The notes: generated by a model not told the origin, from the sequence alone. DNA of 64,000 bases from JASHUC01 sp035606175 (GCA_035606175.1 DATNFW010000065.1:28957-92956); one strand, 5' to 3'; positions 50,001-57,771 are shown, counted from the stretch's first letter. Made by a program: numbers and translations.

Positions 50001-51035
50001 GCGGCCCAGCCACCGGGCACACCCGGCCCGAACGACTTGCCGATTCTGGCGGAGGGACGCGATCTCGGCGCAATCCGCGAGACTCTGCAGCGGCGGACGG
50101 TGCAGAGCCACTCGATGCCGCGGGACGCGCCGCGATCGCGGCAGCGTGGCGCGCTCACCTCGCGCACCGCCTCCGCCCGGCCCGGCGAAACGCTGCATCG
50201 CCGCTGGGACTTCGGGGACTTGCCCGAGCAGCTCCCAGTCGCTCACGGCGGCATGCAATTTCGCGTCTTTCCGGCCATCGAAGATCGCGGTCTGGGGGTC
50301 GCGCGCGTCGAGGCCTCGACGCAAGCCGAAGCCGAAGTACTGATCCGCGGTGCCGTCGCGCGCCTTGCCGAGATTGCCTTGCCTCGTGAGGCGAAGGAGC
50401 TCCGCCATCGCATCTCCGAAGACCGCGAGCTCGTGCTGCTCGTGCAGGCGCTCGAGCTCGATCGGCCGCTGCCGGATGCAGTCGCGCACCGCGCATTCGC
50501 GGAGTGTTTCGTTCCCGCGTATGCACCGCCGCCTCGCACGCGAGCGGCGTTCGAGATGCTGCTCGAGGCGCGCCGCGGCGAGTTCTGGGAGACCTCCACC
50601 AGAATAATCGGTGAGCTTCGCTCGACTCTGCTCGCCTGGCGGCTCGTGCGTGCGGCGCGTGAGCAGGCACTCGGATTCGAATCCGCGGTGGCTGACGTCG
50701 ATGCGCAGCTCACACAGCTGATGCCGCCCGATTTCATTGCAGCGACGCCGGAACCCTGGCTCGCGCAGCTCCCCCGGTATCTCAAGGCGATCGCGCGGCG
50801 GCTCGAGCGGCTCCCCGGACACGAGCGGCGCGACATGGAGCTTGCGCGGCGCATCGCGCCATACGCCGCGGCCTGGCGCAAGCTCGCGCACTCCGGGGAG
50901 CGCACCCCGCCTGCGGCGCAGCGCTTCCGCTGGATGATCGAGGAGTTTCGCGTGTCGCTCTTCGCGCAGGACCTCGGCACTCGCATGCCCGTATCGGAGA
51001 AGCGCCTCGCGGCAGAGCTCGAAGCGTTGAGGTAG
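47091..51035 (+). CDS. hrpA: ATP-dependent RNA helicase HrpA
   Basis: This 1314-residue DEAH-box helicase has Walker A GATGSGKST at 47-55, a DEVH motif (LDEVHERSLNID), SATLD, the QRKGRCGR motif VI and the long HrpA-specific C-terminal region. Compared with E. coli HrpA the N-terminal leader is about 45 residues shorter. An Arg/Ser/Gly-rich insert (about 560-587, RRSGATRRSNLPRR onward) and a second basic stretch near 1010 are unusual. HrpA resolves stalled ribosomes and fimbrial mRNA processing in E. coli. It is divergent from the DUF6152 group by 59 bases. Confidence 0.95.
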   Translation: MTRPDPGGNAPAAALRPIRFDPGLPITAHREEILEALARDPVVIVCGATGSGKSTQLPKLCLEAGRGNGRMIGHTQPRRIAARALASRLAVEIGTTVGGGVGFQVRFDDRTGPDCRIKVMTDGILLRELAADPDLHRYDTLILDEVHERSLNIDLLLGVVKGLVPRRPDLRVVITSATLDPGKLAHFFDDAPVIEVSGRSFPVEVRYRPLGGEDEDAAELSLPEGIVAAVRELAQAPTVARGDVLAFLPGEKHIREAAEALRHAQLADIEVLPLFARLSAAEQARLFEPHARRRIVLATNVAETSLTVPGIRAVIDSGLARISRYNVRAKVQRLAVERISRASADQRKGRCGREAPGICIRLYSEEDFGTREAFTPPEILRTHLAGVILNMAASGLGDPEEFPFLDPPDTRLVNDGVRMLQELGAMEEDRRITRTGRQLAALPCDPRLGRMLIAAVERHALAEVLIIAAFLAIKDPRERPAGAEAQADERHAAVADRRSDFLTVLNIWRAYAERAAALSRSELRKWCREQFLSFVRMREWQDLRAQLTDAVHEIGLARRSGATRRSNLPRRSDHGHRSGRANGGGARYADIHRAILAGLLGSIGNLRERREYQGARGTRFVIAPGSPLAKKPPRWIVAASLTETARLYARMVAAVEPGWIQAVAAHLVRRSFSAPHWSKNTVVAYESVTLYGLTLVSQRRVDYGPIAPDEAHAIFIREGLVAGGAEIDARFLRENRRMRSALERLEAKCRRRDIVAAEEAEVRFYSERIPRQVSSMAAFERWLTDAERRDPHVLEMSAADLLLREAPEAGSSRFPDTLELAGSRLPLEYVFEPGAANDGVTLDVPERVVRELDEGRLAWLVPGMREEKIAALLRALPKAVRKQLVPVPDHARRALEELDELEAEHAAGARSPASLPGADFFEWMAQWITRRAGTSISAAELASLPLPDHLRVNIRVFAVPERGASLVPEHAAQPPGTPGPNDLPILAEGRDLGAIRETLQRRTVQSHSMPRDAPRSRQRGALTSRTASARPGETLHRRWDFGDLPEQLPVAHGGMQFRVFPAIEDRGLGVARVEASTQAEAEVLIRGAVARLAEIALPREAKELRHRISEDRELVLLVQALELDRPLPDAVAHRAFAECFVPAYAPPPRTRAAFEMLLEARRGEFWETSTRIIGELRSTLLAWRLVRAAREQALGFESAVADVDAQLTQLMPPDFIAATPEPWLAQLPRYLKAIARRLERLPGHERRDMELARRIAPYAAAWRKLAHSGERTPPAAQRFRWMIEEFRVSLFAQDLGTRMPVSEKRLAAELEALR

Positions 51036-51128
51036 CAACTCGGCCCCCCTCCGGGGCCGCGCCTCGGCGGGGCGGTTGCCAAGCCGGCCGATTGGGTACA
51101 ATCTTTTCGGCGCGCGAGTGGAGGTGCC

Positions 51129-52337
51129 ATGAGCGATTCAGAGACCCGATCCCCCTCGAAGGACGGCTGTGCCTACGGGCGCTCGCCGCAGCACCCAAAT
51201 CAGCTTCTGACCGAGGTCGGCCCCGGCTCGCCGCTCGGGGAGCTCATGCGCCGGTACTGGCATCCGGTCAGCCTCTCGGCCAAGCTCAAGGACCTTCCCC
51301 AGAAGGTACGGATCCTCGGGGAGGATCTGATCCTCTTTCGCGACCGCGCGGGCCGAGCCGGCCTGCTCTATCCGCGCTGCATGCATCGGGGCACCTCCCT
51401 CTTCTACGGGCGCACCGAGGAGCGCGGCATCCGCTGCTGCTATCACGGATGGCTCTTCGACGTGGAGGGCCGATGTCTCGATCAGCCGTGTGAGCCCGAG
51501 GGCGGACGCCATCGGGATGCCGCCCGGCAGCCGTGGTATCCGGTCGAGGAGCGGTACGGATTCGTGTTCGCCTATCTCGGACCGCCTGAGAAAAAGCCGG
51601 TTCTACCGCGCTATGACAATCTCGAGAACATCGCACCCGGCGAGAAGCTCTGGAGCAGTTACGGCGGATTCGGCTCGACCGGCGACAGCAGCCTGGCGGT
51701 CGTCCCCTACAGCTGGCTGCACATGAACGACAATGTGATGGACCCGTTTCACGTGCAGGTGCTGCACTCGACGTTCAGCGTCGTGCAATTCCACCCGCAG
51801 TTCGCGCTGATGCCGAAGGTGGATTTCTTTCAGACCGAGAACGGGGTCTGCTACACGGCCTTGCGGGAACTCGCGGACGGGCGGGTCGTCGATCGCATCT
51901 CCTCCTGGATCATGCCGAACATCATGAGTGTGCCGGACGTGCAGCTGAAAGCGGGCCACTCCTCAGGCGTCTCGTGGGTCGTTCCGGTCGATGACAGCCA
52001 CTTCGTGCAGGCGATGGTGGGCAAGATCCCCGAGGGCGTGAGCTTTCGCGGCATGGTGTTCAACGGAAAGACCTGGGGAGAGATGAGCGAAGAGGAGCAC
52101 CAGAGAACCCCGGGCGACTACGAGGCTCAGGCGGGCCAGGGCCCGATTTCGCTGCACTCCGAAGAGCATCTCGTCACGAGCGATCGCGGCATCATGATGC
52201 AGAGGCGCATGCTGATGCAGCAGATGGAGATCGTGGCGAAGGGCGGCGATCCCGCCGGCGTGACCTTCGACCCGGCTCAGGCGCTCGTCAAAATCCGTTC
52301 GGGCAATTTCTATCGGGCCGCTCAGGCGACCGCCTGA
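51129..52337 (+). CDS. Rieske 2Fe-2S aromatic oxygenase, alpha subunit
   Basis: This 402-residue oxygenase component has the Rieske ligands C84-x-H86 and C103-x2-H106 (CMHRGTS, CCYHGW) and the mononuclear iron motif NDNVMDPFHVQVLHS. The N-terminal LMRRYWHPVSLSAKL and overall length match the phthalate 4,5-dioxygenase/LigXa-type group, which hydroxylate or O-demethylate aromatic acids. A reductase partner is needed and none is in the window. A strong SD (GGAGGTG) precedes the start. The nearby lignin-type catabolic genes make an aromatic substrate likely. Confidence 0.9.
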   Translation: MSDSETRSPSKDGCAYGRSPQHPNQLLTEVGPGSPLGELMRRYWHPVSLSAKLKDLPQKVRILGEDLILFRDRAGRAGLLYPRCMHRGTSLFYGRTEERGIRCCYHGWLFDVEGRCLDQPCEPEGGRHRDAARQPWYPVEERYGFVFAYLGPPEKKPVLPRYDNLENIAPGEKLWSSYGGFGSTGDSSLAVVPYSWLHMNDNVMDPFHVQVLHSTFSVVQFHPQFALMPKVDFFQTENGVCYTALRELADGRVVDRISSWIMPNIMSVPDVQLKAGHSSGVSWVVPVDDSHFVQAMVGKIPEGVSFRGMVFNGKTWGEMSEEEHQRTPGDYEAQAGQGPISLHSEEHLVTSDRGIMMQRRMLMQQMEIVAKGGDPAGVTFDPAQALVKIRSGNFYRAAQATA

Positions 52338-52385
52338 GCGCGCACGATGGTGTTGGGCTGAGCAGCACCCGGTTCGCATCAGAGC

Positions 52386-52979
52386 TTGCGGCTGCGCTTT
52401 CATACAACGGGGCAACCGACGGCCGAGAGCATCGAGCCCGGCCCATTCTTTCGGTTGATCGGCGGGATGCTCTGCCGCGGAGCGCTCAATGAGCCCGTCG
52501 CCACCTGGCTAGGCGACTGGCACCTGGCCGATGCTCGCTTCGCTTCCGCGGAAGCGCTCGATCCAGTCGTGCTCTACTTCGAGAGCAATGCGGGCCTTGC
52601 TTCCTCTGCCTTCGGACCGTTCGAGGCTTTTCACGTGAGCGGTGCGGCGGGCGCCGGCGGGCGCAGCGCGACGGCGGCTGCGGGTGCCACGGCGGCCGCG
52701 ACGGCGGCTGCGGGTGCCACGGCGGCCAGTGGGACTGCGGCTGCGGCACCGACGGGGCCCGCGGCCGGCGGCTCGACTGCGGTCGGTGCGCCCGCGAGGA
52801 GTCTCACCGCGTTCGCGGGCTCGCGGCTGCTCGCATCGCTCGATGAGCGCTCGCTGCTCTGGTACCCGCCCCGCGCGCACGATGGTTGGGCGTCCGTGCT
52901 GATCGCACCGCCCGGCCGATCGCGTTTCGATTTGATGCGCGAACGGCCGACAGGCACACCGGGCAGTCGCCCGCGTTAG
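52386..52979 (+). CDS. hypothetical protein with Ala/Thr/Gly-rich insert
   Basis: I recognise no family. The 197-residue frame starts at a TTG at 52386; an ATG at 52467 is a possible later start. The N-terminal 90 residues (FFRLIGGMLCRGALNEPVAT, ADARFASAEALDPVVLYFES) and the C-terminal 65 (LLWYPPRAHDGWASVLIAPP) look like ordinary sequence. Between them lies a low-complexity stretch made by a 30-base tandem repeat. The gene stops one base before the next start, so it is probably co-transcribed with the CAP-domain gene. Confidence 0.5.
   Translation: MRLRFHTTGQPTAESIEPGPFFRLIGGMLCRGALNEPVATWLGDWHLADARFASAEALDPVVLYFESNAGLASSAFGPFEAFHVSGAAGAGGRSATAAAGATAAATAAAGATAASGTAAAAPTGPAAGGSTAVGAPARSLTAFAGSRLLASLDERSLLWYPPRAHDGWASVLIAPPGRSRFDLMRERPTGTPGSRPR
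52671..52730 (+). repeat. 30-bp direct tandem repeat, two copies
   Basis: The units 52671-52700 and 52701-52730 both begin acggcggctgcgggtgccac and differ only in their last three bases. They encode Ala/Thr/Gly decapeptides in the hypothetical protein. The repeat keeps frame and is a likely length-variable site. Confidence 0.85.
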
Positions 52980-52980
52980 C

Positions 52981-53952
52981 GTGACGCCGGTCCGCGGCGC
53001 GCCGACTCCGTTCCTGCGCAGCATCGTGACTGCGACGTCGCTCGCTCTGATGCTCGCCGCGCCCCTCGCCGCGTGCTCGGTATCGCCCCGCCAGGATGCG
53101 CGCGCTCTGCGGCGACAGGCGAGCCCGGCGAATTCGATCCTCGCTCTCACGAATCGCATACGTTCCCGTGGTTGCGATGCAAACGCCGGAGCAGCGCCGC
53201 CCCTGCGCCGAGAATCGCGTTTGGATCGCGCCGCGGAGCGGCTCGCAAGCGGCGCGACGCTCGAGCAGGCGACGAAGGCCATGGGCTATCGCGCCGCGAA
53301 ATCGCTATCGCTCGAGATCTCGGGCGATCTCTCCGAGGCCACGCTCGGGCGCATGCTCGCGACCCGTTTCTGCGCTCAGCTGAGGGATCCCGCGCTGCGC
53401 GATCTCGGGATTTATGTGCAGGGGACACATCTTTGGATGCTCGCGGCGGCGCCGTTCGCGACGGCGGAGCTCGCCGATCCGCAGCGTGTCGCCGAGCGCG
53501 TGCTCGATCTCATCAACCGAGCGCGGGCCACGGGGCATCGCTGCGGGGGCAAACTCTTCGGTCCGGCGCGGCCTCTGCAGCCTTCAGCGCAACTTCGCGA
53601 GGCGGCGCTCGCCCATTCGCGTGACATGGCAGCGCACAGCTATCTCGAGCACATCGGGAGGGATGGCAGTACGCCGGGCCAACGCGTCGCCCACACCGGA
53701 TACATCTGGCGTGCGGTCGGCGAGAACATTGCCGCCGGACCTTCGAGCGCGCAGGACGCGGTCGATGGTTGGCTCGCAAGTCCCGAGCACTGCGCAAACA
53801 TCATGACTGCGGCCTTCAGCGATACGGGAATCGCGTATGCCGTCGATCCAAAGAGCCGCATGGGGGTCTACTGGACCGAGGATTTTGCCGCGCCGCGGCA
53901 ACGATCGAGCAGGCGTGGAACCTCGTCCAGGTCCAGGCATTTGCAACAGTAA
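52981..53952 (+). CDS. CAP/SCP-domain lipoprotein with a second, degenerate CAP-like half
   Basis: This 323-residue protein starts at GTG 52981 and has a lipoprotein-like signal (LALMLAAPLAAC). The C-terminal half is a good CAP (YkwD/SCP/PR1) domain: VAERVLDLINRARATGH, SRDMAAHSYLEHIGRDG, GENIAAG, WLASPEHCANIM and the final YWTEDFA. The N-terminal half (about 48-155) looks like a shrunken copy, beginning with ILALTNRIRSRGC and ending with LRDLGIYVQGTHLWMLAAAPF, but it lacks the His-rich pocket. CAP proteins act outside the cytoplasm; ligands vary. A basic Arg/Ser tail ends the protein. Confidence 0.82.
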   Translation: MTPVRGAPTPFLRSIVTATSLALMLAAPLAACSVSPRQDARALRRQASPANSILALTNRIRSRGCDANAGAAPPLRRESRLDRAAERLASGATLEQATKAMGYRAAKSLSLEISGDLSEATLGRMLATRFCAQLRDPALRDLGIYVQGTHLWMLAAAPFATAELADPQRVAERVLDLINRARATGHRCGGKLFGPARPLQPSAQLREAALAHSRDMAAHSYLEHIGRDGSTPGQRVAHTGYIWRAVGENIAAGPSSAQDAVDGWLASPEHCANIMTAAFSDTGIAYAVDPKSRMGVYWTEDFAAPRQRSSRRGTSSRSRHLQQ

Positions 53953-53976
53953 CCCCGGACGGATTGGAGTCTCGAG

Positions 53977-54693
53977 ATGAACGCCAGATTGTCCAGCTGC
54001 GCTTTGCTCGTAGCGACCGCCGCGATGCTCACCGCCTGCGCTCACACGCCGCGGAGCGCATCGAGCCAGCGCGACGACGCCGCCACGGCTCAGGCCCGTG
54101 TCGAGAAGGCCGCGACGGTCGTCGAACGCATGAAGTCCGAGCCCAAGGTGGACGCCTTGCTGCGCCAAGCGAAGGGCGTACTCGTCGTCCCCGACTACGG
54201 CAAAGCCGCGTGGATCGTCGGCGGACAAGGCGGCGTCGGCGTGCTCACCGCCCGCCGCTCGGGCGACCGCTGGAGCGCACCTGCCTTCTATACGCTCGGC
54301 GGACTCAGCATCGGCTTCCAGGCCGGCGGCGAGGTCGGTCCGATGGCCTTCATTCTCATGACGGACAAGGCCGTGCAGCAGTTCCAGGATAGAACGAACC
54401 GATTCTCGCTCGGCGCAGATGCCGGGCTTACGGTCGTCGCATTCTCCGACAAGGCCGACATCGTCTCGACGAATGGCGCACCGACCGATGTGGTCGCCTG
54501 GAGCGGCGCGCGCGGTCTCTTCGGTGGCATCTCGGTCGGAGCGACCGATGTGGCGGCGAACACCTCGCTCAACGCCGCCTACTACCACAGCCTCGATGTG
54601 ACGCCACACGAGATACTGAGCGGAAACGTGAATGCGCCCAGCGGCACGAGTGTTCTGTCGAGCGCACTTGAGACACGCGTCGCCGCCAAGTAG
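53977..54693 (+). CDS. SYLF-domain (YSC84-like) lipoprotein
   Basis: This protein of 238 residues has a lipobox signal (LLVATAAMLTAC) followed by a SYLF/YSC84-type lipid-binding domain: AKGVLVVPDYGKAAWIVGGQGG, SAPAFYTLGGLSIGFQAG, FSLGADAGLTVVAFSDKADI, and GLFGGISVGAT. Bacterial members are thought to bind lipids at the envelope. The start has GGAG seven bases upstream. It follows the CAP-domain gene by 24 bases and ends at a strong hairpin shared with the convergent gene. Confidence 0.88.
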   Translation: MNARLSSCALLVATAAMLTACAHTPRSASSQRDDAATAQARVEKAATVVERMKSEPKVDALLRQAKGVLVVPDYGKAAWIVGGQGGVGVLTARRSGDRWSAPAFYTLGGLSIGFQAGGEVGPMAFILMTDKAVQQFQDRTNRFSLGADAGLTVVAFSDKADIVSTNGAPTDVVAWSGARGLFGGISVGATDVAANTSLNAAYYHSLDVTPHEILSGNVNAPSGTSVLSSALETRVAAK

Positions 54694-54740
54694 GCGACGG
54701 GCGAAGCAAACAGAAGCGGTCGAGGGAAACGATCGAGCGG

Positions 54741-54775
54741 TCGAGCGGGTGCCCACATCGGGCAATCCCGCTCGA
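54741..54775. terminator. strong hairpin between convergent genes, probable bidirectional terminator
   Basis: The left arm TCGAGCGGGTGCCC (54741-54754) pairs with GGGCA (54760-54764) and CCCGCTCGA (54767-54775). This gives 14 base pairs with a two-base bulge and a five-base loop. It lies between the stops of the SYLF gene and the convergent lipoprotein gene. There is no clear T-tract on either side, so termination may rely on the stem alone or on Rho. Confidence 0.6.
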
Positions 54776-54806
54776 TCGCACATCTGTCGTGCGCTGCTGT
54801 CGTGCG

Positions 54807-55241
54807 CTACTGATTCCAGGGAAGGGGCGGATAGATCTCGAGATCGGCGGGTGCGCCGAGTGCCTTCAACCCATCCTTCCACTGCACCGCGTCGAGGCTC
54901 GATTGAAGCTTGCCGTCCGCGGTGTCGAGAATGAAGTACCGCGTGTCGGGACCGCCCTTGTAGGGCTGGTCGGAATAGAGTCGCCCGGCGGTCGGCGCCG
55001 TGCCGAGCGCTCCCGTGACGACGTTGCGCGAAATGGCGTATGCGGCGATCGGACCCGGTAAGACGACTCGGCCGCCGCGCTTGATGATTTCCGATTGCTC
55101 GTTCTTGTCGGGCGTGAGGTAGTAGCCGTTCGGCAGCACGACGACAGGCCGTGTCGGGGTCGTGGCGCACGAGGCGAGCGCCAAGGTGAACAGAGCTGCC
55201 AGCGTTGCCGGAGCGAATTGATACAGAGATCGCCGATGCAT
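54807..55241 (-). CDS. small hypothetical lipoprotein
   Basis: The 144-residue product has a lipoprotein signal (ATLAALFTLALASC) and a compact, mostly beta domain (VVLPNGYYLTPDKNEQSEII; KRGGRVVLPGPIAAYAISRN). I know no family. It contains YFILDTADGKLQSSLDAVQW, resembling a small substrate-binding or inhibitor fold, but that is only impression. The start is the ATG at 55241, placed 20 bases after the GST stop; longer frames upstream only read through that gene. It is last in the SDR-GST-GST group. Confidence 0.7.
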   Translation of the reverse strand: MHRRSLYQFAPATLAALFTLALASCATTPTRPVVVLPNGYYLTPDKNEQSEIIKRGGRVVLPGPIAAYAISRNVVTGALGTAPTAGRLYSDQPYKGGPDTRYFILDTADGKLQSSLDAVQWKDGLKALGAPADLEIYPPLPWNQ

Positions 55242-55261
55242 GTTCGCAAACACTCTTCCGA

Positions 55262-56047
55262 TTAGCCCCAGCGGGACGGTTCGGCGCCGGGAACGAACGC
55301 CCGCTGGGGGTTCGGCGTTCTCGCGTGGGCCAGCGCCTTCTCGACCGCGGGCCGCGCACGCACTGCCCGCAGGAACTCCGTGATGCGCGGCGTCACCCGC
55401 TCGCTCACCAGCTCGGGTGCGAGGTCGGGGAGCGGCGCAAGCAGCGCGAACGCATCGATATCCGCGATCGAATAAGTCTCTCCGGCGAGCCAGCGCCGCT
55501 CGGCGAGCGCGCTCTCGATGCGCTTCACCGGCACCCCGAGGCGCTCGCGAATCTTCGCGAGAAGCGGCTCGTCGTAGCTGCCGTCGATCACCGCCGCCCA
55601 TGCGGCGCGGCGCTCCTTCGGCTCGAGCCGCTCGATGCGCGCGCGGAGCTGCGCCTGATCGAGCGCCTTCAGCGCCGCCGCGAGATATCTGGCACAGCCG
55701 AGCGCACACACGCCCGGAGCGAGCTGCAGCGCGTTGAACTGCCCCCAGGCGCGCGCGCGGTAGCGGCCGAGGGGATCCGCGGGCAGCAGATTCGCGGCGG
55801 GATTCGCCTCGACGATGTACTCGAGAATGAAGAACGAGCTCGTAAGCACGGTGCCGCCGTCGACCAGAACCGGCCCTTCGCGCTCGAGATTCAGCAGCGA
55901 CTCCGTATTCTGCGGAAACCGCGGCGAGTACTGCTCGAAGCTCGCCGGATCGAAATAGCGGCTCGTGAACGGTACCCGCGCCTCCTCGAGCGCGACCAGC
56001 GGCTTCAGGAAATAGAGGTTGGGTTCGGAGTGATAGAGTTCCAGCAT
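55262..56047 (-). CDS. glutathione S-transferase, LigF-related (second copy)
   Basis: The 261-residue protein has an N-terminal thioredoxin fold (MLELYHSEPNLYFLKPLVAL) and a helical C-domain. Like the next gene it shares LigF-type features: an FDPASFEQYSPRFPQNTESL region, SSFFILEYIVEA and LLPADPLGRYRARAW. The cis-Pro is retained (EGPVLVDGG), but the region is less canonical than in its paralogue. The two genes are 43 bases apart and are likely products of duplication. LigE/LigF-type GSTs cleave beta-aryl ether bonds with glutathione; whether this one does is untested. Confidence 0.82.
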   Translation of the reverse strand: MLELYHSEPNLYFLKPLVALEEARVPFTSRYFDPASFEQYSPRFPQNTESLLNLEREGPVLVDGGTVLTSSFFILEYIVEANPAANLLPADPLGRYRARAWGQFNALQLAPGVCALGCARYLAAALKALDQAQLRARIERLEPKERRAAWAAVIDGSYDEPLLAKIRERLGVPVKRIESALAERRWLAGETYSIADIDAFALLAPLPDLAPELVSERVTPRITEFLRAVRARPAVEKALAHARTPNPQRAFVPGAEPSRWG

Positions 56048-56090
56048 AACCCCCTCGCTAGCAGCGCTTCGTGATCGATGCGGACATCGC

Positions 56091-56849
56091 TCACCCCTTG
56101 CGCTCGAGCAGCTTCACACGCTCCACCATCTGCGTGCGTCCCTTCGCCCAGGTCGCCTTGGTTGCCGGCCGCTCATAGATGCGGCGGAGCCATTCCATGA
56201 TATGCGGCGTTCGCTGGTCATTGCAGCGATCGGGCTGGGAGAGCGGCAGCGCGTAGCCGAGATTGAATCCATTGATGTCGCCGAGCGAATAGCTTTCGCC
56301 CGCGATCCACTCGTGCTCGCTCAAGTGCTTCTCGAGCGCATCGGTCCCGAATGCCGCCCGGCGGCGCGACTCGGTGAGCTCCTCCGCCGAGAACTCGTTG
56401 AACATCGCCTTGCGCCAGGCGATGCGGCGCGACTCGAGAGGAATGCGCTCGATCGCGCCTTCGAGCTCGCGGCGATCGCGATGGCGCACCGCGGGGCCGA
56501 CGAACACGCTCCAGCCGATCATGCTGAGCGAGGGTGCGAAATAGGCGTCGAAGAAACGCATCCACCAGCGCATGCGCCAGCGCGCCTTGGGATCGGCGGG
56601 CCTGAGCGGCGGTCCTTCGAATGCCTCATCGATGTACTCCATCATCGGAGTCGACTCGACGAGGACCCGATCGCCGTGCACGAGCGCGGGAATGGTTCCA
56701 TCCGGATTGATGCGCAGGTAATCCGGCTTGTGCTGATCGAAGTTGAGAAGATCGAGATAGTGGCTCTCGTACGGGACGCCCTTTTCCGCCAGCGCGAGCA
56801 TCGGCTTGCCGGAGTTCGCATTGGGCTCCCAATGGTACAGAGTCAACAT
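56091..56849 (-). CDS. glutathione S-transferase, LigF-like (beta-etherase type)
   Basis: This 252-residue GST resembles Sphingobium LigF (257 aa) along its length: EPNANSGKPMLALAEKGVPY, LLNFDQHKPDYLRINPDGTIPALVHGD, VESTPMMEYIDEAF, LRPADPKARWRMRWW, MIGWSVFVGP, and IPLESRRIAWRKAM. LigF attacks beta-aryl ether dimers from lignin, forming a glutathione adduct. This is by-eye similarity only; activity is inferred. It sits between an SDR gene (31 bases) and a paralogue, an arrangement that recalls the ligD-ligF-ligE genes. Confidence 0.86.
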   Translation of the reverse strand: MLTLYHWEPNANSGKPMLALAEKGVPYESHYLDLLNFDQHKPDYLRINPDGTIPALVHGDRVLVESTPMMEYIDEAFEGPPLRPADPKARWRMRWWMRFFDAYFAPSLSMIGWSVFVGPAVRHRDRRELEGAIERIPLESRRIAWRKAMFNEFSAEELTESRRRAAFGTDALEKHLSEHEWIAGESYSLGDINGFNLGYALPLSQPDRCNDQRTPHIMEWLRRIYERPATKATWAKGRTQMVERVKLLERKG

Positions 56850-56880
56850 GGCCTGCTCCTCGCCGCTGCGCTCACTGCGC

Positions 56881-57633
56881 TCACCCGCGTCCCACGTAGG
56901 GCATCTTCGTCGCCATGAGCGTCATGAACAAGACGTTCGCATCGAGCGGCAGATTCGCCATCCGCAGGACGGCGTCTGCCACGTGCTGCACATCCATCAT
57001 CGGCTCGGGCGAGCGGCCGGAGGCGCGCGCAGCGGCGATGAGCCCGTCGGCGAGCTCCGTGCGCGCATTGCCGATGTCGAGCTGGCCGCACGCGATGTCG
57101 AGCTCGCGGCCCTCGAGGGCGGTCGATTTCGTGAGCCCTGCGATCGCGTGTTTGCTCGCCGTGTAAGCGACCGCATTCGGCCGCGGCGTGTGCGCGGAAA
57201 TGGAGCCGTTGTTGATGATGCGGCCGCCCCGCGGCCGCTGACGCTTCATGATGCGAAAAGCCTCTTGCGTGCAGAGAAAAGCGCCCGTGAGATTCGTCGC
57301 GATGACGCGCGACCACTCGACGAACGACACCTCCTCGAGGGCGGAGGCGGGAGAGCTCACCCCGGCGTTGTTGAATAGCATGTCCACGCGGCCGAACGCT
57401 TCCTCGGTGCGCGCAAACAGCGCCCGCACCGAGTCCGGATCGGACACATCCGCGACGACGGCAAGAGCATTCCTTCGATGGGCACCGGCCTGCTCGATCG
57501 TCCGGTCGAGGCTCGCGCGGTGCCGCCCCACAAGCGCCACGCGCCAGCCGTCGGCGAGCAGGGCAAGGCTCGTCGCGCGGCCGATGCCGCTACCGCCGCC
57601 CGTGACGACCGCCACCTTGCCGTTTGCGCTCAT
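56881..57633 (-). CDS. short-chain dehydrogenase/reductase next to LigF-like GSTs
   Basis: The 250-residue SDR has VVTGGGSGIGRATSLAL, NNAG and the active-site Ser with YTASK. It is a classical FabG-like SDR and not an obvious LigD orthologue. Its position directly before two LigF-like GSTs suggests it may oxidise an alcohol to make the ketone those GSTs need, or process their products. The ATG at 57633 is chosen because MSANGKVAVVTGG begins the fold; the frame extends far upstream without support. It is divergent from hpaF across 153 bases. Confidence 0.85.
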   Translation of the reverse strand: MSANGKVAVVTGGGSGIGRATSLALLADGWRVALVGRHRASLDRTIEQAGAHRRNALAVVADVSDPDSVRALFARTEEAFGRVDMLFNNAGVSSPASALEEVSFVEWSRVIATNLTGAFLCTQEAFRIMKRQRPRGGRIINNGSISAHTPRPNAVAYTASKHAIAGLTKSTALEGRELDIACGQLDIGNARTELADGLIAAARASGRSPEPMMDVQHVADAVLRMANLPLDANVLFMTLMATKMPYVGRG

Positions 57634-57649
57634 GTTCGACCGCTCATCG

Positions 57650-57667
57650 CCCCGCCGGCCGGCGGGG
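57650..57667. promoter_or_regulatory. 18-bp perfect palindrome in the divergent control region
   Basis: CCCCGCCGGCCGGCGGGG reads the same on both strands. It lies 17 bases before the SDR start, so it would be in that gene's leader as a stable stem or a dyad binding site. There is no loop space, so a hairpin would have to open at the centre. Confidence 0.4.
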
Positions 57668-57725
57668 AGCGCAGCATCTTCGGGGCCGCGCGTCCGGTCA
57701 AGTCGGAGCACACTGTCCTCGCGCC

Positions 57726-57771
57726 TTGCTTCGATGCCCGGCCGGTGAGATATTTGCGATGTTAAGTACTT
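57726..57771 (+). promoter_or_regulatory. candidate promoter and operator for the hpa/lig operon
   Basis: TTGCTT (57726-57731) and GATATT (57749-57754) are separated by 17 bases, a plausible sigma70 pair. The perfect palindrome AAGTACTT (57764-57771) would fall just after the predicted start point, in an AT-richer patch, so it is a candidate HpaR site. The hpaF start at 57787 has GAGG six bases upstream. All assignments are by eye. Confidence 0.35.

Noticed and set aside
56881..57633. Naming the SDR as LigD
   Set aside because: Its sequence is a generic FabG-like SDR and lacks the length and segments I would expect of LigD, so only the context supports such a role.
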